A stretch of 64,000 nucleotides of DNA. Origin: Phenylobacterium zucineum HLK1 (lineage in GTDB: Bacteria > Pseudomonadota > Alphaproteobacteria > Caulobacterales > Caulobacteraceae). The stretch is taken from the NCBI RefSeq assembly GCF_000017265.1, contig NC_011144.1:3822001-3886000 (forward strand), written 5' to 3'. The notes under the pieces are model-generated. The model saw only the letters and a program-made list of their open reading frames with translations, had not been told where the DNA came from and made no database searches. The position numbers and the translations under genes are program-made. Below are positions 47,273 to 57,337 of the stretch, one piece after another. Positions within the stretch are counted from its first letter, which is position 1; the number at the start of each line of letters is the position of its first letter.

Positions 47273-49564
47273 TCAGAGCTCCACCTCCGCCAGCGGACGG
47301 TCGTAGGCGCAGAGGGTCGCCTGCTGCAGGATGCGCGACACCGAGGCCGACAGCGGGCAGATCTGCACCGACTTGGAGAGACCGAGCAGGATCGGGCCGA
47401 TCACCGTGGCCCCCCCCATCGACTTGAGCAGCGCCGTCGAGATCGCGGCCGAGTGGATCGCCGGCATGATCAGCACGTTGGCCGGGCCCGTCAGGCGCAT
47501 GAAGGGATAGTTCCCGCGCCGCTCGGGCTCGAGAGCGATCTCCGGGGGCATCTCGCCCTCGTACTCGAAGTCGACGCCGTCCATCTCGTCCAGCATGGCC
47601 ACGGCCTCGCGGAGCTTCTCGGACCGCTCGCCCATGGGGTTGCCGAACGCCGAATAGCTGAGGAAGGCCACCCGCGGGCGGTACCCCAGGGTCTTCACGG
47701 CCCGGGCCGCCTCGATGGCGATCTCCACGAGGTCCTGGGCCTCGGGCATCTCGGTGACGTTGGTGTCGGCGATGAACAGCGTGCGGCCCTTGGCCAGCAC
47801 CACGCTCATGCCCATCACCCGGCCGTCGGGCGCCGGATCGATCACCCGCAGCACCTCCTCCAGCACCTGGTCGTAGGCGCGGGTCACGCCGGTGACCATG
47901 CCGTCGGCATGGCCGAGGGCGACCATCGAGGCGGCGAAGGCGTTGCGGTCCTGGTTGATCAGGCGCTGGACGTCGCGGCGCAGATAACCCTCGCGCTGCA
48001 GGCGGGCGTAGAGGTTGTCGACGAAGACCTCGTTCCACGGCGACAGGCGGGCGTTGATCACCTGCAGCTTGGCCTCGGCGGGCGACAGCCCGGCCAGCAG
48101 CATGTTCTCGTGCACCAGCTCCTCGCGGCCGACGAGGATCGCCTCGCCCAGGCCGGCGCTCTGGAAGGCGTAGGCGGCGCGGATCACGCTGGGCTCCTCG
48201 CCCTCGGCGAACACCACCTTCTTCCGCGGCCCCGAGAGGACCGCGCCCTGCAGCTTCTGGAGGAACGCCGCGGTGGGATCGAGCCGCTGGGCCAGCGCGG
48301 CGCGATAGGCGTCCATGTCCTCGATCGGCTTGCGGGCCACGCCGGTGTCCATGGCCGCCTGGGCGACGAACGGCGGGATGTACCAGATCAGCCGCGGATC
48401 GAACGGCGTCGGGATGATGTATTCCGGCCCGAACTTCAGCTGCGTGCCGTGATAGGCGGCGGCGACCTCGTCGGGCACGTCCTCGCGGGCGAGCTGGGCC
48501 AGCGCCCGGGCGCAGGCGATCTTCATCTCCATGTTCACCCGCCGGGCCCGCACGTCGAGCGCGCCGCGGAAGATGTAGGGGAAGCCCAGGACGTTGTTCA
48601 CCTGGTTCGGATAGTCGCTGCGGCCGGTGGCCACGATCGCGTCGGGCCGGACCTTGTAGACCTCTTCCGGCGTGATCTCCGGGTCCGGATTGGCCATGGC
48701 GAAGATGATCGGCTTGGGCGCCATGGCCCGCACCAGCTCGCCGTTCAGCGCGCCCTTCGCCGACAGGCCGATGAACACGTCGGCGCCTTCCAGCGCCTCG
48801 GCCAGGGTGCGCTTGTCGGTGTCGACCGCATGGGCGCTCTTCCACTGGTTCATGTCCTCGGGCCGGCCGCGCCACAGCACGCCCTTGCGGTCCACGGCCA
48901 GCACGTTGTCGTGCGGCACGCCCATCGCCTTGATCAGCTCCAGGGTCGCGATGCCGGCCGCGCCCGGGCCGTTCAGCACGACCTTGATGTCCGACAGCTT
49001 GCGGCCGGTGATCTCGCAGGCGTTGATCAGGCCGGCGGCGGTGATGATCGCGGTGCCGTGCTGGTCGTCGTGGAAGACCGGGATGTCGAGCAGCTCCTGC
49101 AGCTCGGTCTCGATCCGGAAGCACTCGGGGCTCTTGATGTCCTCGAGGTTGATGCCGCCGTAGGTCAGGCCGATGTTCTTGACCACGGTGATGATCTCGT
49201 CGGCGTCCTTCGAGGCCACCTCGACGTCGATGGCGTCGACGTCGGCGAACCGCTTGAAGAGGACGCCCTTGCCTTCCATCACCGGCTTCGACGCCAGGGC
49301 GCCCAGGTCGCCGAGGCCCAGGATGGCGGTGCCGTTCGAGATCACCGCCACCAGGTTGCCCTTGGAGGTATAGTCGTAGGCCGCCTCGGGATCGTCGGCG
49401 ATCTTCAGCACCGGCACGGCGACGCCCGGCGAATAGGCGAGCGACAGGTCCCGCTGGGTGGCCATGGGCTTGGTCGCCGCGATGGCGATCTTTCCGGGGC
49501 GGGGCAGGCGGTGGAAGCTCAGCGCTTCCTCGTCGGTGAAGGTGCGTTTTTCGGCGTCGCTCAT
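47273..49564 (-). CDS. maeB: NADP-dependent malic enzyme with phosphotransacetylase-like domain
   Basis: A 763-residue cytosolic enzyme that decarboxylates malate to pyruvate. Residues 1 to about 420 are the malic domain (RDLSLAYSPGVAVPVLKI, TNGTAILGLGDLGALASKPV with the first residue Ser here, FHDDQHGTAIITAAGL, FAMANPDPEITPE). Residues about 430-763 resemble phosphotransacetylase (VVFAEGEEPSVIRAAY, FIADTNVTEMPEAQ, VAFLSYSAFG, LLGLSKSVQI). In MaeB this part has no transacetylase activity and instead regulates the enzyme by acetyl-CoA. Length and order are normal. Confidence 0.96.
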   Translation of the reverse strand: MSDAEKRTFTDEEALSFHRLPRPGKIAIAATKPMATQRDLSLAYSPGVAVPVLKIADDPEAAYDYTSKGNLVAVISNGTAILGLGDLGALASKPVMEGKGVLFKRFADVDAIDVEVASKDADEIITVVKNIGLTYGGINLEDIKSPECFRIETELQELLDIPVFHDDQHGTAIITAAGLINACEITGRKLSDIKVVLNGPGAAGIATLELIKAMGVPHDNVLAVDRKGVLWRGRPEDMNQWKSAHAVDTDKRTLAEALEGADVFIGLSAKGALNGELVRAMAPKPIIFAMANPDPEITPEEVYKVRPDAIVATGRSDYPNQVNNVLGFPYIFRGALDVRARRVNMEMKIACARALAQLAREDVPDEVAAAYHGTQLKFGPEYIIPTPFDPRLIWYIPPFVAQAAMDTGVARKPIEDMDAYRAALAQRLDPTAAFLQKLQGAVLSGPRKKVVFAEGEEPSVIRAAYAFQSAGLGEAILVGREELVHENMLLAGLSPAEAKLQVINARLSPWNEVFVDNLYARLQREGYLRRDVQRLINQDRNAFAASMVALGHADGMVTGVTRAYDQVLEEVLRVIDPAPDGRVMGMSVVLAKGRTLFIADTNVTEMPEAQDLVEIAIEAARAVKTLGYRPRVAFLSYSAFGNPMGERSEKLREAVAMLDEMDGVDFEYEGEMPPEIALEPERRGNYPFMRLTGPANVLIMPAIHSAAISTALLKSMGGATVIGPILLGLSKSVQICPLSASVSRILQQATLCAYDRPLAEVEL

Positions 49565-49688
49565 GCGCGCGCGTTCCCCCTGGCTGGGCGCGGGTGAAGG
49601 AAGAGGCGCAACCTATAGAGAGACGCGCCCCCGCGAACAACCATCGGCGCCGCTTTCCCGAGGGGGATGCAAGTTTCTCGGGCCGCCT

Positions 49689-49714
49689 GGAACCGAACCC
49701 GAGGCCGGCGTGTT
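49689..49714 (+). promoter_or_regulatory. Weak candidate EcfG-type promoter before the exported Ala/Gly-rich protein
   Basis: GGAAC (49689-49693), 17 bases, TGTT (49711-49714), 44 bases before the ATG at 49759. It matches GGAAC-N17-CGTT except for one -10 base. GGAAC occurs often by chance, so this is tentative. Confidence 0.3.
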
Positions 49715-49758
49715 GTTGGACCCGCAGGGGTGCGGGGGCGTGCAGGGAGCATGCCTAC

Positions 49759-50220
49759 ATGAGAGAAGTCCTTTCCGCCGCCGCGGCCGTCGCCGCGCTG
49801 GCCATCGCCGCGCCGTCCTTCGCGCAGCAATCCACGACCACCGATGCGGCGACGCCGCCGACGTCCGGCTCGACCGGCGCCGGGGCCGACGCCTCCACGG
49901 ACGTGGGCGCGGGCGTGGGCGCGGGCGCGTCGACCGACGCCGGCGCGAGCACGTCGACCGGCCTGTCCACGGGCGCGACCGCCAGCGCCGCTCAGGCGGG
50001 CGCCGACGCCAGCGTGACGACCGGCATGACGGTCAAGGACAAGACCGGCGCGACGATCGGCCAGGTCAGCGACGTGAAGACCGAGGGCGGCAAGACCATG
50101 GCCACCATCAAGATGGGCGCCGAGTCCTTCGCCGTGGACGCCGCCAATCTCGGCGTCGCCGGGGGTTCTGCGATGATCAACGCCTCCCAGGCCGAGATCC
50201 AGCAGATGCTGAAGAAGTAG
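49759..50220 (+). CDS. Exported protein with Thr/Ser/Ala/Gly-rich linker and PRC-barrel-like C-terminus
   Basis: A 153-residue protein. The signal peptide is MREVLSAAAAVAALAIAAPSF with cleavage after AFAQ. Residues about 25-85 are low complexity, repeating AST, TDAG and VGAG units. The C-terminal part TVKDKTGATIGQVSDVKTEG then MATIKMGAESFAVD has the K-D-x-x-G-x-x-I-G-x-V pattern of PRC-barrel domains, which bind proteins or RNA at the membrane. Function is unknown. An intrinsic terminator follows, so it is a single-gene unit. Confidence 0.78.
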   Translation: MREVLSAAAAVAALAIAAPSFAQQSTTTDAATPPTSGSTGAGADASTDVGAGVGAGASTDAGASTSTGLSTGATASAAQAGADASVTTGMTVKDKTGATIGQVSDVKTEGGKTMATIKMGAESFAVDAANLGVAGGSAMINASQAEIQQMLKK

Positions 50221-50241
50221 GTCGGTCCGCACCGACGATCG

Positions 50242-50272
50242 AGGCGGCCGCGGCGACGCGGCCGCCTTTTTC
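50242..50272 (+). terminator. Intrinsic terminator
   Basis: AGGCGGCCGCG (50242-50252) and CGCGGCCGCCT (50257-50267) form an 11-bp stem with GCGA loop, followed by TTTTTC. It ends the exported-protein gene. A small GTCGGT/ACCGAC dyad lies just upstream at 50221-50236. Confidence 0.9.
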
Positions 50273-50297
50273 GTGCCCGGGGTCTTCGTGCGCGGGG

Positions 50298-50914
<617 letters not shown>

Positions 50915-50921
<7 letters not shown>

Positions 50922-50966
50922 TTCGCAAAGAATCCTTGACCGCCGCTATTTTGTGCGAAACGGTAC
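50915..50966. promoter_or_regulatory. Inverted repeat in the TetR/GST divergent promoter, probable TetR operator
   Basis: GTACCATTTCGCA (50915-50927) is matched in inverted orientation by TGCGAAACGGTAC (50954-50966), 12 of 13 bases. The left arm overlaps the tetR start codon. Between the arms is TTGACC (50937-50942), a possible -35 for the GST gene. Binding would block both genes. Confidence 0.6.
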
Positions 50967-51000
50967 GAATATTCCAGACCCGAGAGGACGGAGCCTCCCC

Positions 51001-51615
51001 ATGGACGTCTACTATTCCCCCCTCGCCTGCTCCCTGGCCAGCCGGATCGCGCTGTACGAGGCCGGGGCCGAGGCGCGCTTCCACCGCGTCGACACCAAGG
51101 CCGGCCGCACGGAAGACGGCGAGGACTATCGCGCGATCAACCCCAAGGGCCTGGTGCCCGCCATCCGCACGCCCGAGGGCGAGGTGCTGACCGAGAACGC
51201 CGCGGTCCTGCAGTACATCGCCGACGCCCATCCCGCCGCGCGGCTGGCGCCCCAAGGCTTCCAGCGCCACCGCCTGCAGCAGTGGCTGAACTTCATCGCC
51301 TCCGAGCTGCACAAGTACGTCTTCACGCCCCTGCTGAGCCCCCGCCACGACGCCGCCGCCAAGGCCCTGGCCCGCGAGAACGCCGCCGAGCGCTTCGCCT
51401 ACCTGAACGACCACCTGACCGGCCGCGAGTGGCTGCTGGACGAGTTCAGCGTCGCCGACGCCTATCTCGCCGCCGTGCTCAACTGGGCCCAGGCCGTGCA
51501 GCTCGACTTGGACGGCTATCCGGCGGTGATCGCCTACCGGGACCGGCTCCGGGCCCGGCCCGCGGTGGCCCGGGCGCTGGGCGAAGAGTTCGCCGAGTAC
51601 CGCAAGGCCGCCTGA
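51001..51615 (+). CDS. Glutathione S-transferase family protein
   Basis: A 204-residue cytosolic protein with an N-terminal thioredoxin-fold glutathione site ([20 protein letters not shown], then [20 protein letters not shown]) and a C-terminal helical domain. The latter carries [14 protein letters not shown], the conserved N-capping region. The active-site position has Ser/Cys as in beta-class enzymes. It probably detoxifies electrophiles and is controlled by the divergent TetR repressor. A start at 50953 is also open, but the family N-terminus begins at 51001. Confidence 0.93.
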   Translation: MDVYYSPLACSLASRIALYEAGAEARFHRVDTKAGRTEDGEDYRAINPKGLVPAIRTPEGEVLTENAAVLQYIADAHPAARLAPQGFQRHRLQQWLNFIASELHKYVFTPLLSPRHDAAAKALARENAAERFAYLNDHLTGREWLLDEFSVADAYLAAVLNWAQAVQLDLDGYPAVIAYRDRLRARPAVARALGEEFAEYRKAA

Positions 51616-51649
51616 GATCCGGGTCGTCGCCGCCCCGGCGCGAGCCGGA

Positions 51650-51685
51650 GGGAGCGCCGCGGGGGAAACAAGTCGCGGCGCTCCC
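51650..51685. promoter_or_regulatory. Perfect 12-bp inverted repeat between the GST gene and dapB
   Basis: GGGAGCGCCGCG (51650-51661) and CGCGGCGCTCCC (51674-51685) with a 12-base loop. No T tract follows, so it is not a standard terminator. It lies 63 bases before dapB and may act as a leader structure, an operator or a rho-independent-like transcription barrier. Confidence 0.45.
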
Positions 51686-51748
51686 GATCCCCCGCTTGAC
51701 CCCGCGGGCGGGCTCGCGGACTTTCCCGGCGAACTTTCCGGAGGGGTC

Positions 51749-52522
51749 GTGGCCGACGTCATCAAGATCGCCGTCGCCGGCGCGCTGGGCCGCATGGGCC
51801 AAGTGGTGCAGGCGACGCTGGCCGACGATCCGGGCTTCCGGCTCGTGGGCGGCTTCGACCGACCGGGCGCCGCGGGCGAGGGGGTCGTACCGGCCGATCA
51901 GGCCATCGCCGCCAGCGACGTGGTCGTCGACTTCACCATCGCTGCGGCCTCGGCCGAGCTCGCGCCGAAAGTCGCCGCCGCCGGCAAGGCGCTGGTCATC
52001 GGCTCGACCGGCTTCGACGACGCCCAGCTGGCGGTCATCCGCGAGGCCGCCCGCGAAATCCCCATCGTGCGCGCCGGCAACTTCTCGCTGGGGCTCAACA
52101 TGCTCATGGGCCTCGTGGCCCGCGCCGCCCGTGCCCTGCCGGCCGAGGCCTGGGACATCGAGGTCGTCGAGGCCCACCATCGGCGGAAGGTCGATGCACC
52201 CTCCGGCGCGGCCCTGATGCTGGGCGCGGCGGCCGCCGATGGGCGCGGCGCCGACCTCGCCAAGGTCGGCCGCCGGAGCCGGGACGGGATCACCGGAGAG
52301 CGTCCGGTGGGCGAGATCGGCTTTTCCGCCATCCGCGGCGGCGGCGTCGTCGGCGAGCACAGCGTGATCTTCGCCGCCGAGGACGAGATCCTGACCCTCT
52401 CCCATTCGGCCCGGGACCGCAGCCTGTTCGCCCGCGGCGCCCTAGCCGCCGCCCGCTGGGTCGCGGGCCGCCCTCCGGGCGAGTACGACATGCAGGACGT
52501 GCTGGGGATGAAGGACGGCTAG
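51749..52522 (+). CDS. dapB: 4-hydroxy-tetrahydrodipicolinate reductase
   Basis: A 257-residue enzyme of lysine and meso-diaminopimelate synthesis. The Rossmann motif is [14 protein letters not shown]. The catalytic and substrate region [20 protein letters not shown] holds the histidine pair and Lys. [21 protein letters not shown] and [14 protein letters not shown] are also conserved. The start is GTG at 51749 with GGAGGG upstream. It is convergent with dut. Confidence 0.97.
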   Translation: MADVIKIAVAGALGRMGQVVQATLADDPGFRLVGGFDRPGAAGEGVVPADQAIAASDVVVDFTIAAASAELAPKVAAAGKALVIGSTGFDDAQLAVIREAAREIPIVRAGNFSLGLNMLMGLVARAARALPAEAWDIEVVEAHHRRKVDAPSGAALMLGAAAADGRGADLAKVGRRSRDGITGERPVGEIGFSAIRGGGVVGEHSVIFAAEDEILTLSHSARDRSLFARGALAAARWVAGRPPGEYDMQDVLGMKDG

Positions 52523-52544
52523 GCGCCGGCCCGCCGCTGGGTTC

Positions 52545-53000
52545 CTACGCCGAGCCCGTCGAGCCGAAGCCGCCGGCCCCGCGGGCGGTCTCGTCCAGGC
52601 TGTCCACCTCGCGCCAGGCGGCCTGAACCACCGGCGCCACCACGAGCTGGGCGATGCGGTCGCCGCGGCGGATGTGGAAATCCTCCTCGCCGAGGTTCGC
52701 CAGGATCACCTTCACCTCGCCCCGGTAGTCGGCGTCGATGGTGCCCGGCGTGTTCAGGCAGGTGATCCCCGACTTCAGCGCCAGGCCCGAGCGCGGCCGC
52801 ACCTGGGCCTCGTAGCCGGCCGGCAGGGCGAAGGCGAAGCCGGTCGGCACGGCCGCCCGCGCGCCCGGCTTGATCGTCAGGGTCTCGCCGTCGGCGACCG
52901 CCGCCCGCAGGTCCATGCCCGCCGCCTGGGCGGTCTCGTAGGCCGGCAGCGGCAGGCCCTCGGCATGGGCCAGGCGCAGGATCGGGACAGTCGGATTCAC
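52545..53000 (-). CDS. dut: dUTP diphosphatase
   Basis: A 151-residue trimeric dUTPase that hydrolyses dUTP to dUMP. The five motifs are present: AGMDLRAAV (I), [12 protein letters not shown] (II), [18 protein letters not shown] (III), [15 protein letters not shown] (IV) and [10 protein letters not shown] (V). It is directly downstream of coaBC on the same strand (10-base gap), the common coaBC-dut arrangement. Confidence 0.97.
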   Translation of the reverse strand: MNPTVPILRLAHAEGLPLPAYETAQAAGMDLRAAVADGETLTIKPGARAAVPTGFAFALPAGYEAQVRPRSGLALKSGITCLNTPGTIDADYRGEVKVILANLGEEDFHIRRGDRIAQLVVAPVVQAAWREVDSLDETARGAGGFGSTGSA

Positions 53001-53010
53001 TTGGACTTCC

Positions 53011-54204
53011 TCAGGCGAAATGGGCGGCGATGCGCGCGGCGAGCCTCCGGGCCACCTCGGCCTTCGGCGCCCGCTCCCATCGCTCGATTCCGCCCTTGGA
53101 GACTATGGCCACGGCGTTGTCGTCGCCGCCCATGGTCCCCTGCACGCTGACGTCGTTGGCGACGATCCAGTCGCAGCCCTTCCTGTCGAGCTTGGCCCGG
53201 GCATGGGCCTCCACGTCGTTGGTCTCGGCGGCGAAGCCCACCACCAGCGCCGGCCGGGCCTTCGCCTTCGACAGCGTGGCCAGGATGTCGGGATTCTCCA
53301 CCAGCGAGATCGGCGGCGGCCCGCCGTCGCCCTTCTTGATCTTCTGGGCGCCCAGGCTCTCGGGCCGCCAGTCGGCCACGGCGGCCACGCAGACGGCGAT
53401 GTCGGCCGGCAGCGCCGCCTCGCAGGCCGCCAGCATCTCGCGCGCCGTCTCCACCGCCACGCGGGCGACGCCGGCGGGCGCCGGCAGGGCCGTCGGGCCG
53501 CTGACCAGCGTCACGTCCGCGCCCAGGGCCGCGAGCGCCTGGGCGATGGCGTAGCCCTGCTTGCCCGACGAGCGGTTGGTGATCAGCCGCACCGGATCGA
53601 TCGGCTCGGCGGTCGGCCCCGCCGTGACGATGGCGCGCCGGCCCGTCAGCGGCCGGGCCGCCGCGCCCGTGAGCGCGTCGAGGATCGCCTGGAGGATGGC
53701 GGCCGGCTCGGCCATGCGGCCCGGCCCGAACTCGCCGCAGGCCATGGCCCCCTCGTCAGGCCCCACGAAAAGCACGCCGTCGCGCCTCAGGGTCTCGAGG
53801 TTCCGCCGGGTGGCCGGATGCTCCCACATGCGCACGTTCATCGCCGGCGCCATCAGCACCGGCTTGTCGGTGGCGAGCAGGGTCGTGGAGGCGAGGTCTC
53901 CCGCCAGGCCGTTGGCCGCCTTGGCCATCAGGTCGGCGGTGGCCGGCGCCACGACGACGAGGTCCGCCGAGCGGGACAGCTCGATGTGGCCCATCTCGGC
54001 CTCGTCGGTCAGCGAGAAGAGCTCGGAATAGACCTTGTCCTCGGCCAGCGCCGACAGGGACAGCGGCGTGACGAACTCGGCGCCCGCCTTCGTCAGGATC
54101 GGGCGCACGCCGACGCCGGCCTTGCGCAGCAGGCGCGTCAGCTCCAGCGCCTTGTAGGCGGCGATGCCGCCGCCCACGATCAGCAGGATCCGCTTGTCGT
54201 CCAA
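53011..54204 (-). CDS. coaBC: Bifunctional phosphopantothenoylcysteine decarboxylase / phosphopantothenate-cysteine ligase
   Basis: A coenzyme A biosynthesis enzyme. The N-terminal flavoprotein CoaC half (residues 1 to about 180) starts [20 protein letters not shown] and has [16 protein letters not shown] with catalytic His and [11 protein letters not shown] with catalytic Cys. The CoaB half has [20 protein letters not shown] then SGKQG and a VGFAAET motif. I take TTG at 54204, which gives 397 residues, the usual length; the upstream frame has no homology. It is followed by dut. Confidence 0.95.
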   Translation of the reverse strand: MDDKRILLIVGGGIAAYKALELTRLLRKAGVGVRPILTKAGAEFVTPLSLSALAEDKVYSELFSLTDEAEMGHIELSRSADLVVVAPATADLMAKAANGLAGDLASTTLLATDKPVLMAPAMNVRMWEHPATRRNLETLRRDGVLFVGPDEGAMACGEFGPGRMAEPAAILQAILDALTGAAARPLTGRRAIVTAGPTAEPIDPVRLITNRSSGKQGYAIAQALAALGADVTLVSGPTALPAPAGVARVAVETAREMLAACEAALPADIAVCVAAVADWRPESLGAQKIKKGDGGPPPISLVENPDILATLSKAKARPALVVGFAAETNDVEAHARAKLDRKGCDWIVANDVSVQGTMGGDDNAVAIVSKGGIERWERAPKAEVARRLAARIAAHFA

Positions 54205-54319
54205 GGCCGCTTCGCCCCCGCGTTCAGGAGGGCCTGATGTAGGCCAACCGGACCGACTCGACAAACCGGCGTAGCTGTGTTCTCTCTTCGTTCCAGCTCG
54301 ACTGGACGGGAGATCTTCT

Positions 54320-54874
54320 ATGGCTCGGGTGAGGATGGGACTGGCCCTGCTGGGCGGGGCGGCGGCCCTGGCGCTGGCGGCCTGCGACAACGGCCCCTCG
54401 GCGGTGGCCCAGCAGCAGGCGGCCGGAACGCAGATGGCCACGGCCGCGCCGCCGCGCGAGGCGGCGGACGCCGGGCCGCGGGTCGACCACCGGCGCGATC
54501 CGGTGAAGCTGGTGGACGGGAAGCCGATGTGGTCGGCCAGCCGGCGCTACTCGGCCGAGGAGAACGCCCGCCGCGCCTTCGAGCGCAACGGCGAGGCCTT
54601 CGGGGCCGACACGGTGGACGAGTTCGTGAAGGCCGCCCACGCCTTCGTCGAGACGCCGCCGCGCGGCACGCTCACGCTGTCGCGCCCGAACGGCGATACG
54701 CTGTTCTACGACCCCAAGGGCAACGTCTTCGCCATCGCCACCAAGGACGGCGCGCCGCGGACGATGTTCAAGCCCGACGACGGCCCCGCCTACTGGGACG
54801 AGGTGAAGGCCCGCGAGGCCCGCCGCTCCCAGTCCCGCCGAACCGCCAGCCGCGACGCCGACGACGAGGCGTGA
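54320..54874 (+). CDS. Lipoprotein with a domain resembling polymorphic-toxin (BECR-type) RNase folds
   Basis: A 184-residue lipoprotein: MARVRMGLALLGGAAALALA with Cys22 lipidated. After an Ala/Gln-rich linker, residues about 75-170 read RRAFERNGEAFGADTVDEFV, then a long helix, LTLSRPNGDTLFYDPKGNVF and AIATKDGAPRTMFKPDDGPA before YW. From memory this resembles the pattern of contact-dependent inhibition toxins of the barnase/EndoU/colicin E5-D/RelE type (H..KHG.EFG, then YD..N.F.V...G...T.FKP..YW). The expected His in the FEKHG position is Asn here. No immunity gene is obvious. It may be a domesticated, inactive module. Confidence 0.6.
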   Translation: MARVRMGLALLGGAAALALAACDNGPSAVAQQQAAGTQMATAAPPREAADAGPRVDHRRDPVKLVDGKPMWSASRRYSAEENARRAFERNGEAFGADTVDEFVKAAHAFVETPPRGTLTLSRPNGDTLFYDPKGNVFAIATKDGAPRTMFKPDDGPAYWDEVKAREARRSQSRRTASRDADDEA

Positions 54875-54876
54875 TG

Positions 54877-54955
54877 CTCTCCCCTCCGCCCCCGCGGGAG
54901 AGGAAGGGAGCCGCCTCCTCTCCCCCCGCGAAGCGGAGAGGGAGAGGGCGGGGAG
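54877..54955. repeat. GC-rich dyad repeat in a convergent gap
   Basis: CTCTCCC (54877-54883) pairs with GGGAGAG (54896-54902). A second dyad centres on CCGC-GAA-GCGG (54926-54936), flanked by purine/pyrimidine-mirrored TCTCC and GGAGAGGGAGAGG. It lies between the convergent lipoprotein and ubiB genes. Similar CCCCGCGAAGCGG elements are scattered in Caulobacterales intergenic DNA. There is no T tract. Confidence 0.4.
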
Positions 54956-55002
54956 AGGGCGAGCGCAGCGAGAACACCGCTGCGCGGCCGGACGCGGCTC
55001 GA

Positions 55003-56514
55003 TTAGGCGACCAGCGCGCCGACGAGGAAGGCCACGCCGGCCGCCGCGGCCCCGAGGGCGAACCACAGGGGCGAGAAGTTCGGCTTGTCCTCGCGCAGGA
55101 TGTCCACCGGCACGGGGACGGGCGGCCGCTCGGCCAGCCGCGCGAGATTGCGCACCGCGGTCTCGGCCTCGCCCGCCAGCCGCTTCAGCCGCGTCGCGGG
55201 CGAGAGCTCCCGGGCGATCCAGCGGCGCACCACCGGGTCGGAGGCGGCCCAGATGTCGTGGTCGGGGTCGATGCGCCGGGCGACGCCCTCGACCGTCATC
55301 ATGGTCTTCTGTAGCAGGACCAGTTCGGGGCGCAGCCGCATGTCGAAGAGGGCGGTGATCTCGAACAGCTGGGTCAGGACCCGGCTCATCGGCACCTCGG
55401 CGGCGGCCCGTCCGAAGATCGGCTCGCCCACCGCCCGCAGCGCCTGGGCGAAGGCCGAGACGCTGTGGGTCGCGGGCACATAGCCCGCCTCGAAGTGGAC
55501 GCGGGCGACCTGCTCGTAGTCGCGGTTCAGGAAGCCCCACAGGATCTCGGCGAGGTAGCGCCGCTCGGGCGCGCCCAGGCGGCCGATGATCCCGAAGTCC
55601 ACCGCCGTGAGCTGGGCCGGCGCGGCGGCGAACAGGTTGCCCTCGTGCAGGTCGGCGTGGAAGACGCCGTGGTCGAGCGCCTGGGCCAGGAAGGCGCGGG
55701 TCAGGTTGTCGGCCAGGGCCTTGCGGTCGAGGCCCGGCTGCTCCAGCGCCTCGTCCTCGGACAGCGGCAGCCCCTTGGCCCATTCCATGGTCAGGACGCG
55801 CTTGCCGACGCCTTCCCAGACCACCTTGGGCGCGGACATGTAGCCGTCCTGCCCCATCACCTCGGCCAGCTCGTCGGCGCCGGCGGCCTCCAGCCGCAGG
55901 TCCAGCTCGAGCTCGGTGGCGCGGATCACCGTGGCGGCGAACCCCTTCGGCTCCAGCCGCCGGGCCGCCGGGACCCACCGGTCGACCAGCCGCGCGGCCA
56001 GCCACAGCACCTCGCCGTCGTCGGCCACCCGGCGGGCGATGGCGGGCCGCAGGACCTTCACCGCCACCCGCCGTCCGTCCAGCAGCACCGCATCGTGCGC
56101 CTGGGCCAGGGACGCGGCGGCGACCGGCTCGCCGAAGCTCGCGAACAGGCTCTCGACCGGCCGGCCGAGGGTCAGCTCCACCTCGGCCCGCGCGACCGCG
56201 GTCGGGAAGGGCGCCAGCCGGTCCTTCAGCCGCGACAGGTCCAGGGCGAATTCGCGGCCGAAGATGTCGGCCCGGGTCGAGAGGAGCTGGCCCAGCTTGA
56301 TCGCCACCGGCCCCAGCCGCTCCAGTGAGCGGGCCAGCCGCTCGCCCGGGCGGCCCTGGTAGGCCTGACGGCCGGCGAACACCCGCAGCAGGCGCGACAG
56401 CGTGCGCGCGCCCGACGAATAGAGGGGGTCCAGCTCGCGCGGCAGCAGGGCGTCGTTGCGGAGCAGGGTCCAGCCGGCTCCGATCAGCCGGACGAAGGCG
56501 CCGGGACCGGCCAT
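55003..56514 (-). CDS. ubiB: UbiB, ABC1-family atypical kinase for ubiquinone biosynthesis
   Basis: A 503-residue membrane-associated protein needed for ubiquinone synthesis. The defining KxGQ motif is VAIKLGQLLSTRADIFGREF; the Ala-rich loop is EPVAAASLAQAHDAV. Kinase-like residues are VKVLRP, HADLHEGNLF and VDFGIIGRL. Two C-terminal membrane helices are expected; one is visible (FALGAAAAGVAFLVGALVA). It starts four bases after the ubiE stop, forming a ubiE-ubiB unit. Confidence 0.96.
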   Translation of the reverse strand: MAGPGAFVRLIGAGWTLLRNDALLPRELDPLYSSGARTLSRLLRVFAGRQAYQGRPGERLARSLERLGPVAIKLGQLLSTRADIFGREFALDLSRLKDRLAPFPTAVARAEVELTLGRPVESLFASFGEPVAAASLAQAHDAVLLDGRRVAVKVLRPAIARRVADDGEVLWLAARLVDRWVPAARRLEPKGFAATVIRATELELDLRLEAAGADELAEVMGQDGYMSAPKVVWEGVGKRVLTMEWAKGLPLSEDEALEQPGLDRKALADNLTRAFLAQALDHGVFHADLHEGNLFAAAPAQLTAVDFGIIGRLGAPERRYLAEILWGFLNRDYEQVARVHFEAGYVPATHSVSAFAQALRAVGEPIFGRAAAEVPMSRVLTQLFEITALFDMRLRPELVLLQKTMMTVEGVARRIDPDHDIWAASDPVVRRWIARELSPATRLKRLAGEAETAVRNLARLAERPPVPVPVDILREDKPNFSPLWFALGAAAAGVAFLVGALVA

Positions 56515-56518
56515 GGGC

Positions 56519-57277
56519 TCAGATCGCCCGGCCGGTGTGCAGGGCCGCGACGCCCGCCGTGAAGTTCGTATAGCCCACCCGGGAGAAGCCCGCCTCGCCG
56601 ATCATGCCGGCGAACCGCTTCTGGTCGGGGAAGCGGCGGATGCTCTCCACCAGGTACTGGTACGACTCCCGGTCGCCCGCGACCCGCTCGCCGATCTCGG
56701 GGATCACCTTGAACGAATAGAGGTCGTAGGCCCGCTGCAGCGGCTCGGTGACCGGGCGCGAGAACTCCAGGCACAGGAACCGGCCGCCCGGCTTCAGCAC
56801 CCGGCGCGCCTCCCTCAGGGCCGCGGGAATGTCGGTGACATTGCGGATGCCGAAGCTGATCACATAGGCGTCGGCGCAGGCGTCGGGCAGCGGCAGCCGC
56901 TGCGCGTCCCCGACCGTCCAGCAGATCTCGGGCTCGAAGCCGCGCTCGCGCCCGGCGGCGATCATCTCGGCGTTGTAGTCGATCACGAAGACCTTGGCGT
57001 CGTCCCCGCCCCGCCGCTCCTGCGCCCGCCTGGCCATGCGGGCGAAACGCCTGGCCATGTCGCCGGTGCCGCCGGCCACGTCGAGGATCGTCTCGCCCGG
57101 CTGCGGATTGAGGCGGGCGGCGACGGCGTCCTTCCAGAGGCGGTGGACGCCCGCGCTCATCAGGTCGTTCATCAGGTCGTAGCGGCGGGCGACCCGGTCG
57201 AAGACGCCCCGCACCAGGCCGGGCTTCTCGCGGGCGTCCACGTCGCGGAAGCCGAAGGTGGCGGACGGTCCGGTCAT
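56519..57277 (-). CDS. ubiE: Ubiquinone/menaquinone C-methyltransferase UbiE
   Basis: A 252-residue SAM-dependent methyltransferase that C-methylates the quinone ring. Hallmarks are [20 protein letters not shown], the SAM site [44 protein letters not shown] and [15 protein letters not shown]. The ATG at 57277 gives the family N-terminus (TFGFRDV). It is divergent from mutM with a 60-base gap. Confidence 0.97.
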
Positions 57278-57337
57278 GGGGGGCGTCTTAGCCGCTGAAC
57301 CCTCGACGCGCCAGCGATCGCGTGCCAAGCGAAGGCC

